This document shows positions 1-8,125 of a stretch of DNA of 64,000 nucleotides, piece by piece; the stretch's first letter is position 1, and every line of letters begins with the position of its first letter. Made by a program: the position numbers and the translations under genes. The notes beneath the pieces are model-generated. The model did no database searches and had not been told where the DNA came from. It was given only the letters and a program-made list of their open reading frames with translations. This DNA is from Pseudomonas tremae. GTDB lineage: Bacteria; Pseudomonadota; Gammaproteobacteria; Pseudomonadales; Pseudomonadaceae. The stretch covers positions 34,570 to 98,569 of the forward strand of contig NZ_LJRO01000482.1 in assembly GCF_001401155.1 (NCBI RefSeq). Direction: 5' to 3'.

Positions 1-71
1 ATCAAGCCGAGAATGCAGCAGGTGGTAACGAAGGCCAAGGGGGAGCTGGCCAGGAGGTCGAGGAGGGGCAT
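1..71 (-). CDS. pilD: Prepilin leader peptidase/N-methyltransferase, N-terminal fragment
   Basis: Only the first 23 or so codons lie in the window. The leftward ATG sits one base after the pilC stop. The visible residues begin MPLLDLLASSPLAFVTTCCI, a hydrophobic start like that of Pseudomonas PilD. PilD is the inner-membrane aspartyl protease that cleaves and N-methylates type IV prepilins and type II pseudopilins. The gene runs off the left edge, so the catalytic aspartates cannot be checked. The pilB-pilC-pilD order supports the call. Confidence 0.85.
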   Translation of the reverse strand, partial: MPLLDLLASSPLAFVTTCCILGL

Positions 72-72
72 G

Positions 73-1290
73 TCAGACGACGTTTCCGAGTTGGAAGATA
101 GGTAGATACATCGCAATGACCAGCCCGCCCACGATTACTCCCAAAAAGGCCATGATCATCGGTTCCATGAGGCTGGTCAGATTGTCGACCATGTTGTCGA
201 CTTCATCCTCATAGTAGGTAGCAACTTTGTCGAGCATGGTGTCCAGAGCTCCGGATTCCTCGCCAATGGCAGTCATCTGAATCGCAAGGCTTGGAAATAC
301 TCCTGTTGAGCGCATCGAGAAATTCAGTTGCATACCAGTTGAGACATCTTGCTTTACCTTATTGACTGCGTTTTTGAACACTACGTTGCCCGTGGCTCCA
401 GCAACTGAGTCCAAAGCCTCTACAAGCGGAACGCCAGCAGCGAATGTAGTAGCAAGCGTACGGGCATAACGAGCAACCGACGACTTGAAAATCAACGGGC
501 CAATGATAGGTACTTTCAGTAAGAAGCGGTCGAGGGTGTCTCGGAATTTTTGAGACTGCTTATAAGCTCGTTTGAACAAAAAAAAGCTGACGAAAAATAG
601 ACCAACGATTGCCAGCCACCATTTTTGTACGACGTCGGATAGGCCGATTACCATCAGTGTGAAAGTGGGCAATTGGGCGCCGAAGCTAGCGAAGACTGAC
701 TGGAACTGCGGCACCACTTTGATCAGCAAAATGCCGGACACAATCATTGCGACGATCAACACGGCAATCGGGTATGTCATGGCTTTTTTGATTTTAGCTT
801 TTAGCTTTTCGGTCTTTTCTTTGTAGCTCGCAACCCGGTCCAGCAGGCTTTCAAGTGCGCCAGCTTGCTCGCCGGCGTCTACCAGGTTGCAAAAAAGATC
901 GTCGAAATACTCGGGCTTTTGTCGCAAGGCGGTTGCAAAACTATTACCCGCTGAAACTTCCTGTTTGAGCGAATTTACCAGCACTCGCATATTCGGATTC
1001 TCTGCACCCTCGCTGATAATATCGAATGACTGAAGCAGTGGCACGCCTGCCTTCATCATTGTCGCCATCTGCCGAGAAAAGAACGCGATGTCCAGAGGCT
1101 TGATTTTCTTGCCCTTACCAAAGATGGACGCCGATTTCTTGCGCACCTTTGTAGGGTTGATCCCTTGCTTACGCAGTTGGGCTTTTACGAGTGCCAGATT
1201 ATGGCCGCTCAGCTCTCCACTGGTTTTAGTGCCTTTCTTGTCAACCCCTTCCCAAATGAAAACGATGACTTTGGCTGCCTTGCTGGCCAT
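73..1290 (-). CDS. pilC: Type IV pilus inner-membrane platform protein PilC
   Basis: The 405-residue protein has the usual PilC length and two repeated T2SSF domains (roughly residues 70-195 and 270-395). Each is preceded by a conserved SRQMATMMKAGVPL- or RTLATTFAAGVPL-type segment. Hydrophobic membrane spans lie near residues 170-190, 225-240 and 375-400. In the family, PilC anchors the pilus and couples the cytoplasmic ATPases PilB and PilT to pilin insertion and removal. The gene follows pilB by 2 bp and precedes pilD by 1 bp, so the three are surely one transcript. Confidence 0.96.
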   Translation of the reverse strand: MASKAAKVIVFIWEGVDKKGTKTSGELSGHNLALVKAQLRKQGINPTKVRKKSASIFGKGKKIKPLDIAFFSRQMATMMKAGVPLLQSFDIISEGAENPNMRVLVNSLKQEVSAGNSFATALRQKPEYFDDLFCNLVDAGEQAGALESLLDRVASYKEKTEKLKAKIKKAMTYPIAVLIVAMIVSGILLIKVVPQFQSVFASFGAQLPTFTLMVIGLSDVVQKWWLAIVGLFFVSFFLFKRAYKQSQKFRDTLDRFLLKVPIIGPLIFKSSVARYARTLATTFAAGVPLVEALDSVAGATGNVVFKNAVNKVKQDVSTGMQLNFSMRSTGVFPSLAIQMTAIGEESGALDTMLDKVATYYEDEVDNMVDNLTSLMEPMIMAFLGVIVGGLVIAMYLPIFQLGNVV

Positions 1291-1292
1291 GT

Positions 1293-2987
1293 TTAATCCT
1301 TGGTTACGCGGTTGACTTCTTCAAGGCTGGTGATGCCTTGCATCGCTTTTGACAAGCCCGAAGTGCGCAGATCATTGAAACCGTCTTTGCGCATCTGTCT
1401 GGATATCTCAAGCGAGTTCCCTTCTTCCATGATAATGCGTTCCAGCTCTGCTGTTTTTTTGACCACTTCGTAAATACCTACCCGGCCTCTATAGCCGCCG
1501 TTGCAATGTTCGCAGCCCACGGGGCCAAAGATTTTGAACGTTCCGATTTTTGATTCCGGGAAGCCTTCCTGAATCAACGTCTCCCGCGGAATATCGATTT
1601 CTTTCTTGCAGTGGCTGCAAAGTTTGCGTGCAAGTCGTTGCGCGATAATCAGGTTGATCGCTGTAGCAATGTTGAATGCAGCGACGCCCATGTGATGTAA
1701 ACGCGTCAGGGTTTCTGCTGCGCTGTTGGTGTGCAGCGTTGAAAGCACCATATGGCCTGTCTGTGATGCCTTGATGGCGATCTCGGCAGTTTCCAAATCA
1801 CGTATCTCGCCGACCATGATCACGTCGGGATCTTGACGCAAGAAGGCGCGCAATGCCTGAGAAAAGTCGAGTCCTTGGCGTGGGTTGACGTTGACCTGAT
1901 TGATGCCTTCAAGGTTGATCTCTACCGGGTCTTCAGCGGTGGAAATGTTGATGTCCACAGTATTGAGGATATTCAGCCCGGTATACAGGGAAACAGTCTT
2001 GCCAGAACCCGTAGGGCCGGTCACAAGAATCATGCCTTGTGGCTGCTTTAGCGCCTCCAGATACAGTGCCTTTTGCTCTGGTTCATAGCCCAGAGCGTCA
2101 ATGCCCATCTGCGCACTGGTCGGATCAAGAATACGCATCACGATCTTCTCGCCCCATAGCGTGGGCAAGGTGTTCATACGGAAATCGATGGCCTTTGTTT
2201 TGGACACCCTTAACTTGACCCGGCCATCCTGCGGTTTACGTCGCTCGGAAATATCGAGGCTGGCCATGACTTTCAAGCGGGCAGCAATACGGTTTGCCAG
2301 ATGAATCGGCGGCCTGGCGACTTCGTGCAGAATGCCGTCGGTACGCAAGCGCACACGAAAGATCTTTTCATAGGGCTCGAAGTGCAGGTCAGATGATCCT
2401 AGCCTGATAGCATCCAACAGCATTTTGTTGACGAAGCGCACCACCGGGGCGTCGTCAGCATCATTCTGTGCAGCAAGGGAGGTTTCCTTGCCATCAGCGG
2501 GTTCGATATCCAGACCCAGATCGACATCTTCCAGGTTGCCCAGCCCGCTGTCATTGTCAAAAAAACGGTCTATCGCAGTGGTCAGCTTGTCGTCTTCGAC
2601 CAGAATCGCTTCAGTGTTCAGGCCGGTGCTGAACTGAATATCGGTCACCGCCTGATGGTTAGTCGGGTCCGAAATACCGATAAACAGCTTGTTACCTCTT
2701 CGCCATAGTGGAAGGGCATGGTGCTGTCGAATAAGCTTTTCACTCACCAGCCCCTTAGGCTGGCTTTCCTTGTCCAGGCTGGCCAGATCCATAAAAGGGA
2801 CACCAAACTGATCCGAAGCCATCTCTGCGAGCGTCAGGCTTTTGACCAGCTTGTTCTGAACCAGATAGCTCACCAACGAAATTTTGTCGCGGCGCGCTTG
2901 TTGATACGCTTGCTGCGCAACGGTTTCGGTAAGCAGCTCGGCAAGGACCAATTGTTTGGCCAAGCCAGTGAGTACAGCATCAGTCAT
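1293..2987 (-). CDS. pilB: Type IV pilus assembly ATPase PilB
   Basis: This is the cytoplasmic hexameric motor that drives pilus extension. The start chosen is the ATG of MTDAVLTGLAKQLV, giving 564 residues, the normal length. A longer open frame to 3305 adds about 106 residues that do not look like PilB and overlap the pilA promoter. Visible parts are an N-terminal GSPII_E domain, the Walker A GPTGSGKTVSLY, the Walker B region PDVIMVGEIRD with its Asp and His boxes, and a zinc-binding tetracysteine (CSHC then CEHC) near the C terminus. It is divergent from pilA and co-transcribed with pilC and pilD. Confidence 0.96.
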   Translation of the reverse strand: MTDAVLTGLAKQLVLAELLTETVAQQAYQQARRDKISLVSYLVQNKLVKSLTLAEMASDQFGVPFMDLASLDKESQPKGLVSEKLIRQHHALPLWRRGNKLFIGISDPTNHQAVTDIQFSTGLNTEAILVEDDKLTTAIDRFFDNDSGLGNLEDVDLGLDIEPADGKETSLAAQNDADDAPVVRFVNKMLLDAIRLGSSDLHFEPYEKIFRVRLRTDGILHEVARPPIHLANRIAARLKVMASLDISERRKPQDGRVKLRVSKTKAIDFRMNTLPTLWGEKIVMRILDPTSAQMGIDALGYEPEQKALYLEALKQPQGMILVTGPTGSGKTVSLYTGLNILNTVDINISTAEDPVEINLEGINQVNVNPRQGLDFSQALRAFLRQDPDVIMVGEIRDLETAEIAIKASQTGHMVLSTLHTNSAAETLTRLHHMGVAAFNIATAINLIIAQRLARKLCSHCKKEIDIPRETLIQEGFPESKIGTFKIFGPVGCEHCNGGYRGRVGIYEVVKKTAELERIIMEEGNSLEISRQMRKDGFNDLRTSGLSKAMQGITSLEEVNRVTKD

Positions 2988-3150
2988 AAAACCACCAGAC
3001 ACAGACAGTGTGAGGGTTATAGCGCAGTCGGGCTGTGCTGCCAAATAGCAGAGGGGCATGTGACGAAAATTGTCAGTTTCTGCTGGTTTCAGAGCTTTCA
3101 ATGCCACTGAATATGTAGTGTGGGCGACGTTATCGGCGAGAAAGAAGTTT

Positions 3151-3168
3151 TGGCACGACCTATGCTTG
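3151..3168 (+). promoter_or_regulatory. Sigma-54 promoter of pilA
   Basis: The sequence TGGCACGACCTATGCTTG has the GG of the -24 element (3152-3153) and the GC of the -12 element (3164-3165) separated by exactly 10 bp, as RpoN requires. It lies about 46 bp before the pilA ATG, placing transcription start near 3177. In Pseudomonas, pilA is transcribed by RpoN with the PilS-PilR two-component system. No PilR site was located with confidence. Confidence 0.85.
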
Positions 3169-3213
3169 CACGCTCCCAAGGCACCACCTAATTGACGCCT
3201 CGGAGAAGTAGAT

Positions 3214-3618
3214 ATGAACGTACAAAAAGGTTTTACGCTGATTGAACTGATGATCGTTGTTGCTATTGTTGGTATTTTGGCTGCGGTGGCTATTCCGCAG
3301 TACAACTCCTATACCCTCAAAGCTAAGTATTCTGAGGTTGTATCGATGGCAAATGCTTACCAAACCGCAGTTGCATCTTGTGTGCAAGAAACAGGTAAAA
3401 AGGAAGGTTGTGATCTAAATAAGAATAGTATTCCAGATACACAGGCTACTACACACGTTGCTAGTGTTGCAGTTAAAGATGGTACTATTACTGTTACACC
3501 TACTGCGACAACTATCGCCGCTGCTACTTATGTCGTTACTCCTGTTATAGGTGCTGGCGCGGTGACGTGGACTCAGTCCGGTGGCTGCCTTACTTCGACT
3601 CCAATTCTTTGCAAATAG
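3214..3618 (+). CDS. pilA: Type IV major pilin PilA
   Basis: The 134-residue prepilin has a six-residue leader MNVQKG followed by the class III signal FTLIELMIVVAIVGILAAVA. PilD would cut after Gly6 and methylate Phe7, and Glu11 is the conserved Glu5 of the mature pilin. The C-terminal pair of cysteines (GGCLTSTPILCK) forms the disulphide loop typical of type IVa pilins. The middle of the protein is rich in Thr, Ala and Val, and the gene is visibly more AT-rich than its neighbours, in line with the allele exchange seen at pilA. An SD (GGAG) precedes the ATG. Confidence 0.95.
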   Translation: MNVQKGFTLIELMIVVAIVGILAAVAIPQYNSYTLKAKYSEVVSMANAYQTAVASCVQETGKKEGCDLNKNSIPDTQATTHVASVAVKDGTITVTPTATTIAAATYVVTPVIGAGAVTWTQSGGCLTSTPILCK

Positions 3619-3730
3619 TCAGTTGTGGTAAGGTTGTGGTCAATGGTTTTTGAATGTTGGCTCTTCTTTACATGCTTTTTGTGAAGTGTCTGGATAAGTT
3701 TTGTCAGGGTTTTTTTTAAAATTGCAGTTG

Positions 3731-3764
3731 GGAGTCTGGTCAGTGATGGCCAGACTCCTTTTTT
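3731..3764 (+). terminator. Rho-independent terminator of pilA
   Basis: A perfect 9-bp stem, GGAGTCTGG (3731-3739) with CCAGACTCC (3750-3758), is followed at once by six T. It lies 113 bp after the pilA stop on the same strand. pilA is therefore probably a single-gene transcript with a long 3' untranslated region. Confidence 0.9.
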
Positions 3765-4089
3765 GGAAAAAGACTGGCTTTGGTGTGACGTATGAGTAAA
3801 TGATTGGTTCCCATGCTTATCTTGTTCTCGGTATTTTACAGTTTAATGATGTCCTCGGTTTATTTACATGCTCACTCCCCTTCAATCTAAGCTGAATTCG
3901 TTTTCCACAACCACTTCACGCTCCGGCAGCAAATTCAACCTAACTCAGGAATTCCTAACAAAGCCGAATGCGACAACATTGCCAGCACAGTCCGAGCCAC
4001 CGCGCTATCCCGCTGAACCGCACCGGCAGCACCTTTATCGAATGAAACTCTTCGAACCCTCATGGCTCTAGATCAGTCGCCTCCTCGGC
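3765..4089. other. Spacer without a recognisable gene
   Basis: About 325 bp between the pilA terminator and the toxin-antitoxin pair. A 67-codon open frame starting at 3868 has no SD and no recognisable domain; it may be debris of an older gene. Several other Pseudomonas carry a tRNA-Thr after pilA, but no cloverleaf was seen here. The stretch is consistent with a recombination scar, though that is only inference. Confidence 0.4.
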
Positions 4090-4746
4090 GTGGGGCTTTA
4101 CACCGCGTCGGAAGCCTCTTCATACACAGGCATTCCTGCAAAAGACATTCGCAGATGGATGTTTGGCTATAGCGCAGCAGGGGTCGACCATCCTGGCCTC
4201 TGGACTCCTGAGGTCGCATTTCTGGACGACAAGCTGCTCGGCTTCCATGACCTACTGGAAATTCGTTTTGTTCATGCATTTCGCCAGCATGGCGTCAGCT
4301 TGCAAGCGATACGCAGCGCTTCGTTACAAGCCAGGAAGATGTTTGGTCAGCTCTACCCGTTTACTTGCAGACGCTTTCAAACTGACGGAAGAGATATTTT
4401 CGCGACCGTTCTGAATGAAACGGGGGATGAGGCGCTCATGGATCTGTTAAAGCGGCAGTATGCGTTCAAGCAAGTCATCACTCCCTCGCTTTACGAGGGC
4501 ATTGATTACTCAAGCGAAGACTCGGCAAAGCGCTGGTATCCGGTAAAGCGAAGCAAGGCAGTGGTTCTGGACCCAGCCCGAAACTTTGGCAAGCCTGTAC
4601 TTTCTTCGATAGGAATTGATACAGCAGCTATCTATCATGCCTATCTGGCTGAAGGGCAAGACGCCAAGCGTGTGTCATTGCTTTATGAGATTCCGTCTGC
4701 TGCAGTGGAAGCTGCTGTCGCTTTCGAGCACAGGATTGCTGCTTGA
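4090..4746 (+). CDS. DUF433-type antitoxin with MerR-like N terminus
   Basis: This 218-residue protein is the probable antitoxin of a two-gene module. The N terminus (GLYTASEASSYTGIPAKDIRRW) resembles a winged-helix/MerR-like DNA-binding segment. The C-terminal 60 residues (from about 160, GKPVLSSIGIDTAAIYHAYL onward) look like DUF433, the domain that binds PIN-like toxins. The first in-frame start is a GTG at 4090 with no clear SD. The six codons before it read ISRLLG, which fits the family N terminus, but they are preceded by a TAG at 4069, so the original start may be lost. It overlaps the toxin gene by 4 bp. Toxin neutralisation and autoregulation are inferred from the family. Confidence 0.72.
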   Translation: MGLYTASEASSYTGIPAKDIRRWMFGYSAAGVDHPGLWTPEVAFLDDKLLGFHDLLEIRFVHAFRQHGVSLQAIRSASLQARKMFGQLYPFTCRRFQTDGRDIFATVLNETGDEALMDLLKRQYAFKQVITPSLYEGIDYSSEDSAKRWYPVKRSKAVVLDPARNFGKPVLSSIGIDTAAIYHAYLAEGQDAKRVSLLYEIPSAAVEAAVAFEHRIAA

Positions 4747-5150
4747 ATTTTTTGATCGATAATAATCTGCCTCCTGCTATCGCCAGAGCGCTCAACGAGC
4801 TGACCCATTACGAAGGTCATTCAGTGGTGCCGCTGCGTGAAAGATTTCCGGCTAACGCCCCTGATATTGAATGGATGACCCACCTCAAAAAAGAAGGCGG
4901 GTGGGCGGTTGTATCTCAGGATAAGTTCTCCAAGGGAGACACTGAGCGTCGGGCATTCCGGGAGTGTGGTATGCCCATTTTCTGCCTCGCCAAACAGTGG
5001 GGGCAAATGACCTACTGGAACAAAGCAGAAAACCTGGTCAGGTGGTGGCCTTCAATTACCGAGCAAGCATTATTGATTGAAGGCGGAGCCGCGTTTCGTG
5101 TGCCGTGGAGGTTCTCTGCGGCGGGCAAGCTTCAGCAGCTCAAAATATAG
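4743..5150 (+). CDS. PIN-like domain toxin (DUF5615-like)
   Basis: The 135-residue protein begins MNFLIDNNLPPAIARAL, with the early Asp characteristic of small PIN-like (Mut7-C/DUF5615) nucleases. It continues with an acidic patch around ANAPDIEW and the VSQDKFSKGD segment, where the next acidic site is expected. The start is a TTG inside the TTGA overlap with the antitoxin stop, which implies translational coupling. PIN-like toxins usually cleave RNA; activity here is not shown. The pair sits between pilA and the ter region, a place suited to horizontally acquired modules. Confidence 0.7.
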   Translation: MNFLIDNNLPPAIARALNELTHYEGHSVVPLRERFPANAPDIEWMTHLKKEGGWAVVSQDKFSKGDTERRAFRECGMPIFCLAKQWGQMTYWNKAENLVRWWPSITEQALLIEGGAAFRVPWRFSAAGKLQQLKI

Positions 5151-5170
5151 CCCGATCACAGATCGGGCTA
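5148..5170 (-). terminator. Terminator hairpin between convergent genes
   Basis: A perfect 10-bp stem, TAGCCCGATC and GATCGGGCTA, encloses the 3-base loop ACA and overlaps the toxin stop codon. Read leftward it is followed by a T-rich ATATTTT run, so it best serves the DUF1523 gene. It may also slow transcripts coming from the toxin gene. Confidence 0.65.
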
Positions 5171-5193
5171 GTCTCGACATCTAATGCAAAAAG

Positions 5194-5739
5194 CTACCGA
5201 GGCGTCCCATCAACCCGCGGCTGTCTACGAATCCTCCTTCTAACCCCAACAACCACCATCACCACCAGCAACCCCACCACCACAAAAAACACAGTATTGA
5301 AAACCGGAAACGGCTGATCACGACTCGTCACGGCCTCGATCTCGGTCACGTTGGGGAACATCGAGAGGATCGTTATCCGCCAGCCGTAATAGCGAATCAG
5401 CGCCAGTTGCTGGGCATCACGCGAATAGCCTTGGGCTTTGGCCTGGATGTCGGCGGAGTCGAATTTGAAGTACCACGGGAAGCTCCAGGCGGTGTCTTCG
5501 TTGCGGTAGACCACGACTTTCTTGGTGTCCGGGTCTTCGGTGTTGATGAAGTACACGTCGCGGGTTGGGCCGTCTGCCGGGTTTTCGGCGTTGACCACGC
5601 CGTCGGCGTCCATTCTTTTGACTTCCACGCCTGTGATCATCACGACATCATGGCGCGGCAGGACGTAATAGAGGCTTAATGCGCCGATCCCCAGTGCAAC
5701 GAATACCACAAGCCAAATCGACCTTTTAAGCCACTTCAT
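5194..5739 (-). CDS. DUF1523 family membrane protein
   Basis: This 181-residue protein has an N-terminal membrane anchor (about residues 8-27, IWLVVFVALGIGALSLYYVL), an outside-facing domain, and a second span near residues 148-168 before an Arg-rich tail. The LPRHDVVMITGVEVKRMD segment is typical of DUF1523, a family with no known function. The pattern suggests a periplasmic domain held between two membrane segments. It reads leftward, divergent from the ter operon with about 120 bp between starts, so the two may share a control region. No operon partner is visible. Confidence 0.75.
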   Translation of the reverse strand: MKWLKRSIWLVVFVALGIGALSLYYVLPRHDVVMITGVEVKRMDADGVVNAENPADGPTRDVYFINTEDPDTKKVVVYRNEDTAWSFPWYFKFDSADIQAKAQGYSRDAQQLALIRYYGWRITILSMFPNVTEIEAVTSRDQPFPVFNTVFFVVVGLLVVMVVVGVRRRIRRQPRVDGTPR

Positions 5740-5858
5740 ACCAGCGTCCTCTGTTTAAAATTGCGTGACTTTGCCCTAATCCGAACATTTCGAAGCAAAA
5801 CAGTTATTACAAAATTCGACAAGGCCGTTTGAGGCGGCGCAGTCATCCGGAGATTGAC

Positions 5859-6857
5859 ATGATTTGGTTCCTTGAAGGGCAGGCCAGCCAGCGCGACGTC
5901 ATTATTGGCGCGCGCGATGCCCTGCCTGCGTCGGTGCGCATTATCGCCTCTCATCGTCAGCAGCGCTCTGAAATTACCGGGCAGGCCGATGTGGCGCTGC
6001 AGGAGCCACTCGACAACGAAGAACGGATCGACTGGGTGCTGGAAAACGCTCGTGCAATGGGTGTCAGCGTCATCATTGCCGGTCGGGTGGGCGGCGTGTA
6101 TGAAGCGCAGCGCTCGCGTTTTGTTGCTGAAGGGTTGGACCTTGTCACGGGCGGAACGTCCCTGCAGACCTTCATGAATGTCGATGACAAGAGCCGCTTC
6201 ACGGCAGCGGCCGAGGCGGCGGGGCTGGCTTGCATTCCGGCGCTCACGGCTCGTAATGCCGAGGAGCTGCAGGCGGCGTATGAGGCGTTGTCGATTGCTG
6301 GCGAAGTCTGCGTCAAGCCGGTGGTCGGGATCTACGGGCAGGGCTTCTGGCGCTTCAAGGCCGACGTCGATGGATTTCGCTGTTTCGCCAACCCCGATGC
6401 GCGCGAGACCACCTTTAAAGCGTACCTTGACGCCTATCGCCAGTCCGAGGACCTTCCGGCAATGCTGCTGATGCCGTACATGCCGGGCAGTGAGGTCTCG
6501 GTGGATATGGTGTGCGAGGGCGGCAAGGCAGTTGCCTTCGTCGGACGACGCAAGCTGGGTCTGAACCAGACCTTCGAGCGGGACAGCGAAGCCGTGCAAC
6601 TGGCGGTGCGCGCGGCCGAGCATTTTGCCTGTGACGGGTTGATCAATGTGCAGACCCGTGACGACGCTGATGGCAAGCCGCGCTTGCTGGAGATCAACCC
6701 GCGTTACTCGGGCGGGATCGGTTATACGCGGGAAACCGGGGTCAACCTTCCGGGGATTTTCGCAACACGGCGTCTTGGATTGAAAGAACCGGAAACACAT
6801 TGGCTTGAAGATATCCGCGTCAAGCCCATCACAGTCGCTGTACGGGCTGCGGTTTGA
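5859..6857 (+). CDS. ATP-grasp ligase of the ter biosynthetic module
   Basis: The 332-residue protein is the first gene of the ter operon. The start is the ATG preceded by GGAG at 5849; an upstream TTG is in frame but less likely. The ATP-grasp fold shows in the glycine-rich lid VVGIYGQGFWRFK, the MLLMPYMPGSEVSVDMV strand and the metal-binding LLEINPRYSGGIGY near the C terminus. ATP-grasp enzymes activate a carboxylate as an acyl phosphate and join it to an amine or thiol. In the published analysis of Ter systems this family is part of a set predicted to make a nucleoside-like compound. The substrate is unknown. Confidence 0.82.
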   Translation: MIWFLEGQASQRDVIIGARDALPASVRIIASHRQQRSEITGQADVALQEPLDNEERIDWVLENARAMGVSVIIAGRVGGVYEAQRSRFVAEGLDLVTGGTSLQTFMNVDDKSRFTAAAEAAGLACIPALTARNAEELQAAYEALSIAGEVCVKPVVGIYGQGFWRFKADVDGFRCFANPDARETTFKAYLDAYRQSEDLPAMLLMPYMPGSEVSVDMVCEGGKAVAFVGRRKLGLNQTFERDSEAVQLAVRAAEHFACDGLINVQTRDDADGKPRLLEINPRYSGGIGYTRETGVNLPGIFATRRLGLKEPETHWLEDIRVKPITVAVRAAV

Positions 6858-6858
6858 T

Positions 6859-6900
6859 CGTGATAATAGATTTTTGCTATCACTAATCGCTCTTATCACG
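6859..6900. promoter_or_regulatory. Inverted-repeat cluster before the TerD-protease gene
   Basis: The 54-bp gap between two operon genes holds CGTGATAA (6859-6866) and its exact complement TTATCACG (6893-6900). A nested GTGATA (6860-6865) also pairs with TATCAC (6878-6883). The region is AT-rich within a GC-rich operon. It could be an operator with an internal promoter, or an RNA hairpin that tunes expression. It ends next to the GGAGGA ribosome binding site of the following gene. Confidence 0.45.
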
Positions 6901-6911
6901 GAGGATCGGGC

Positions 6912-8060
6912 ATGAAGCTTCTGGCGCCAGGTGCAAACACTGCTTTAGCAAACGCTCACTGCACCTGGAACCTGGAGAGCGGCACATCTTCGGTTTTCGG
7001 TGAATACGCGGCGGTCGCCTTGTTGGCGGTCAACGAGAAACGCCAGTCGATGGGCGAGCCTGCGCTGCTGCATCAGGAGCAGAGCTGGATGGAGTGGAGC
7101 GGCGGCCCTCAGGATGTAGGTTGTACGCTCAGGCTCGACAGGCTTCCGGCGGGCAGCGATCGAGTGCTGCTGATGGTCTATGTATATGCCGCGATGGGGC
7201 CGGTGCGCGACTTCGCCAGCCTGCACCTCAAGGTAGATTCCGATATCGAGCATCGCCTGGACCTGCGTGACAATGGCGAAGCGGCGATCATCATCGGCGA
7301 GTTCTACAAGCGTAACGATCAGTGGAAGTTTCGGGCGCTGAGTGAAGGCTCTGCGTACGGGCTGTCAGCGTTCGGGCGCAAGATCGGCCTGGAAGTGGAT
7401 GATCGCCATCCGCGCCGCCCGTCCGGTGGGTCGGGCGGCTCGGCGGGTGGTCCTCGGCATGATTCCGCAACCGGCACGGCATTTGTGGTCGGGCCGGCAC
7501 ATGTCATGACTTGTGCGCATGTCATCGAAGACATGGGCGTGTTTTACATTTCTTCGCTGCAGGGCCGCTACAAGGCTGAGCCCGTGGTGATCGACCGCCG
7601 CAACGACATTGCCTTGTTGAGGGTGCAAGGCGCGCCGCTGTTGTCTCCGGTTACATTCCGGGACGGGCAGGGCTGTGAGCCGGGTGATACGGTGGCGGTG
7701 CTGGGTTATCCGCTGGCGTCGATTTCCGGTGGTGGCTTGCAAGTGACGCAAGGCGGAATCTCCGGCCTGTTCGGTCTGCATAACGACGCCAGCCTGTTCC
7801 AGTTTACGGCGCCCATTCAGCCGGGCTCCAGCGGCAGTCCGTTGTTCGACAACGGCGGCGCGGTCATCGGGATGGTCACGTCCACAGTCCCCGACGGGCA
7901 AAACATGAATTTTGCGGTGAAATCCGCACTGCTTCTGTCCTTTCTGCAGGCCTGCCGCATCGATGCGCCGCATGCCCGCCCGGAAAGGTCTTACACCACC
8001 ACAGAAATCTCACGCACCGCACAGTCATCGTTATGGCTCCTTGAAGCCTCTCGCCAATGA
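6912..8060 (+). CDS. TerD domain-trypsin-like serine protease fusion
   Basis: The 382-residue protein has a TerD-like domain at about 1-162 (ending IIIGEFYKRNDQWKFRAL...YGLSAFGRKIGLEV), a Gly/Ser/Pro linker at 163-185, and a chymotrypsin-fold protease at 186-350. The triad is visible: His203 (MTCAHVI), Asp232 (RRNDIALL) and Ser307 (QPGSSGSP). There is no signal peptide, so it should act in the cytoplasm, unlike most HtrA-type proteases. TerD domains bind calcium, but this one lacks the classic DLDAS and GDNRTG motifs of the later TerD copies, so its metal binding is doubtful. A strong SD, GGAGGA, precedes the ATG. The likely role is regulated proteolysis within the Ter stress response; the target is unknown. 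Confidence 0.85.
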   Translation: MKLLAPGANTALANAHCTWNLESGTSSVFGEYAAVALLAVNEKRQSMGEPALLHQEQSWMEWSGGPQDVGCTLRLDRLPAGSDRVLLMVYVYAAMGPVRDFASLHLKVDSDIEHRLDLRDNGEAAIIIGEFYKRNDQWKFRALSEGSAYGLSAFGRKIGLEVDDRHPRRPSGGSGGSAGGPRHDSATGTAFVVGPAHVMTCAHVIEDMGVFYISSLQGRYKAEPVVIDRRNDIALLRVQGAPLLSPVTFRDGQGCEPGDTVAVLGYPLASISGGGLQVTQGGISGLFGLHNDASLFQFTAPIQPGSSGSPLFDNGGAVIGMVTSTVPDGQNMNFAVKSALLLSFLQACRIDAPHARPERSYTTTEISRTAQSSLWLLEASRQ

Positions 8061-8125
8061 AGTCGGTGTTGCCGCCCGCGTGGCTGGCGTCTGGGGCTGC
8101 GGCCCCGTTACTCAGGAATTTATCG

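Noticed and set aside
3868..4071. 67-codon frame between pilA and the toxin-antitoxin pair
   Set aside because: No SD and no recognisable domain; kept only as possible debris.
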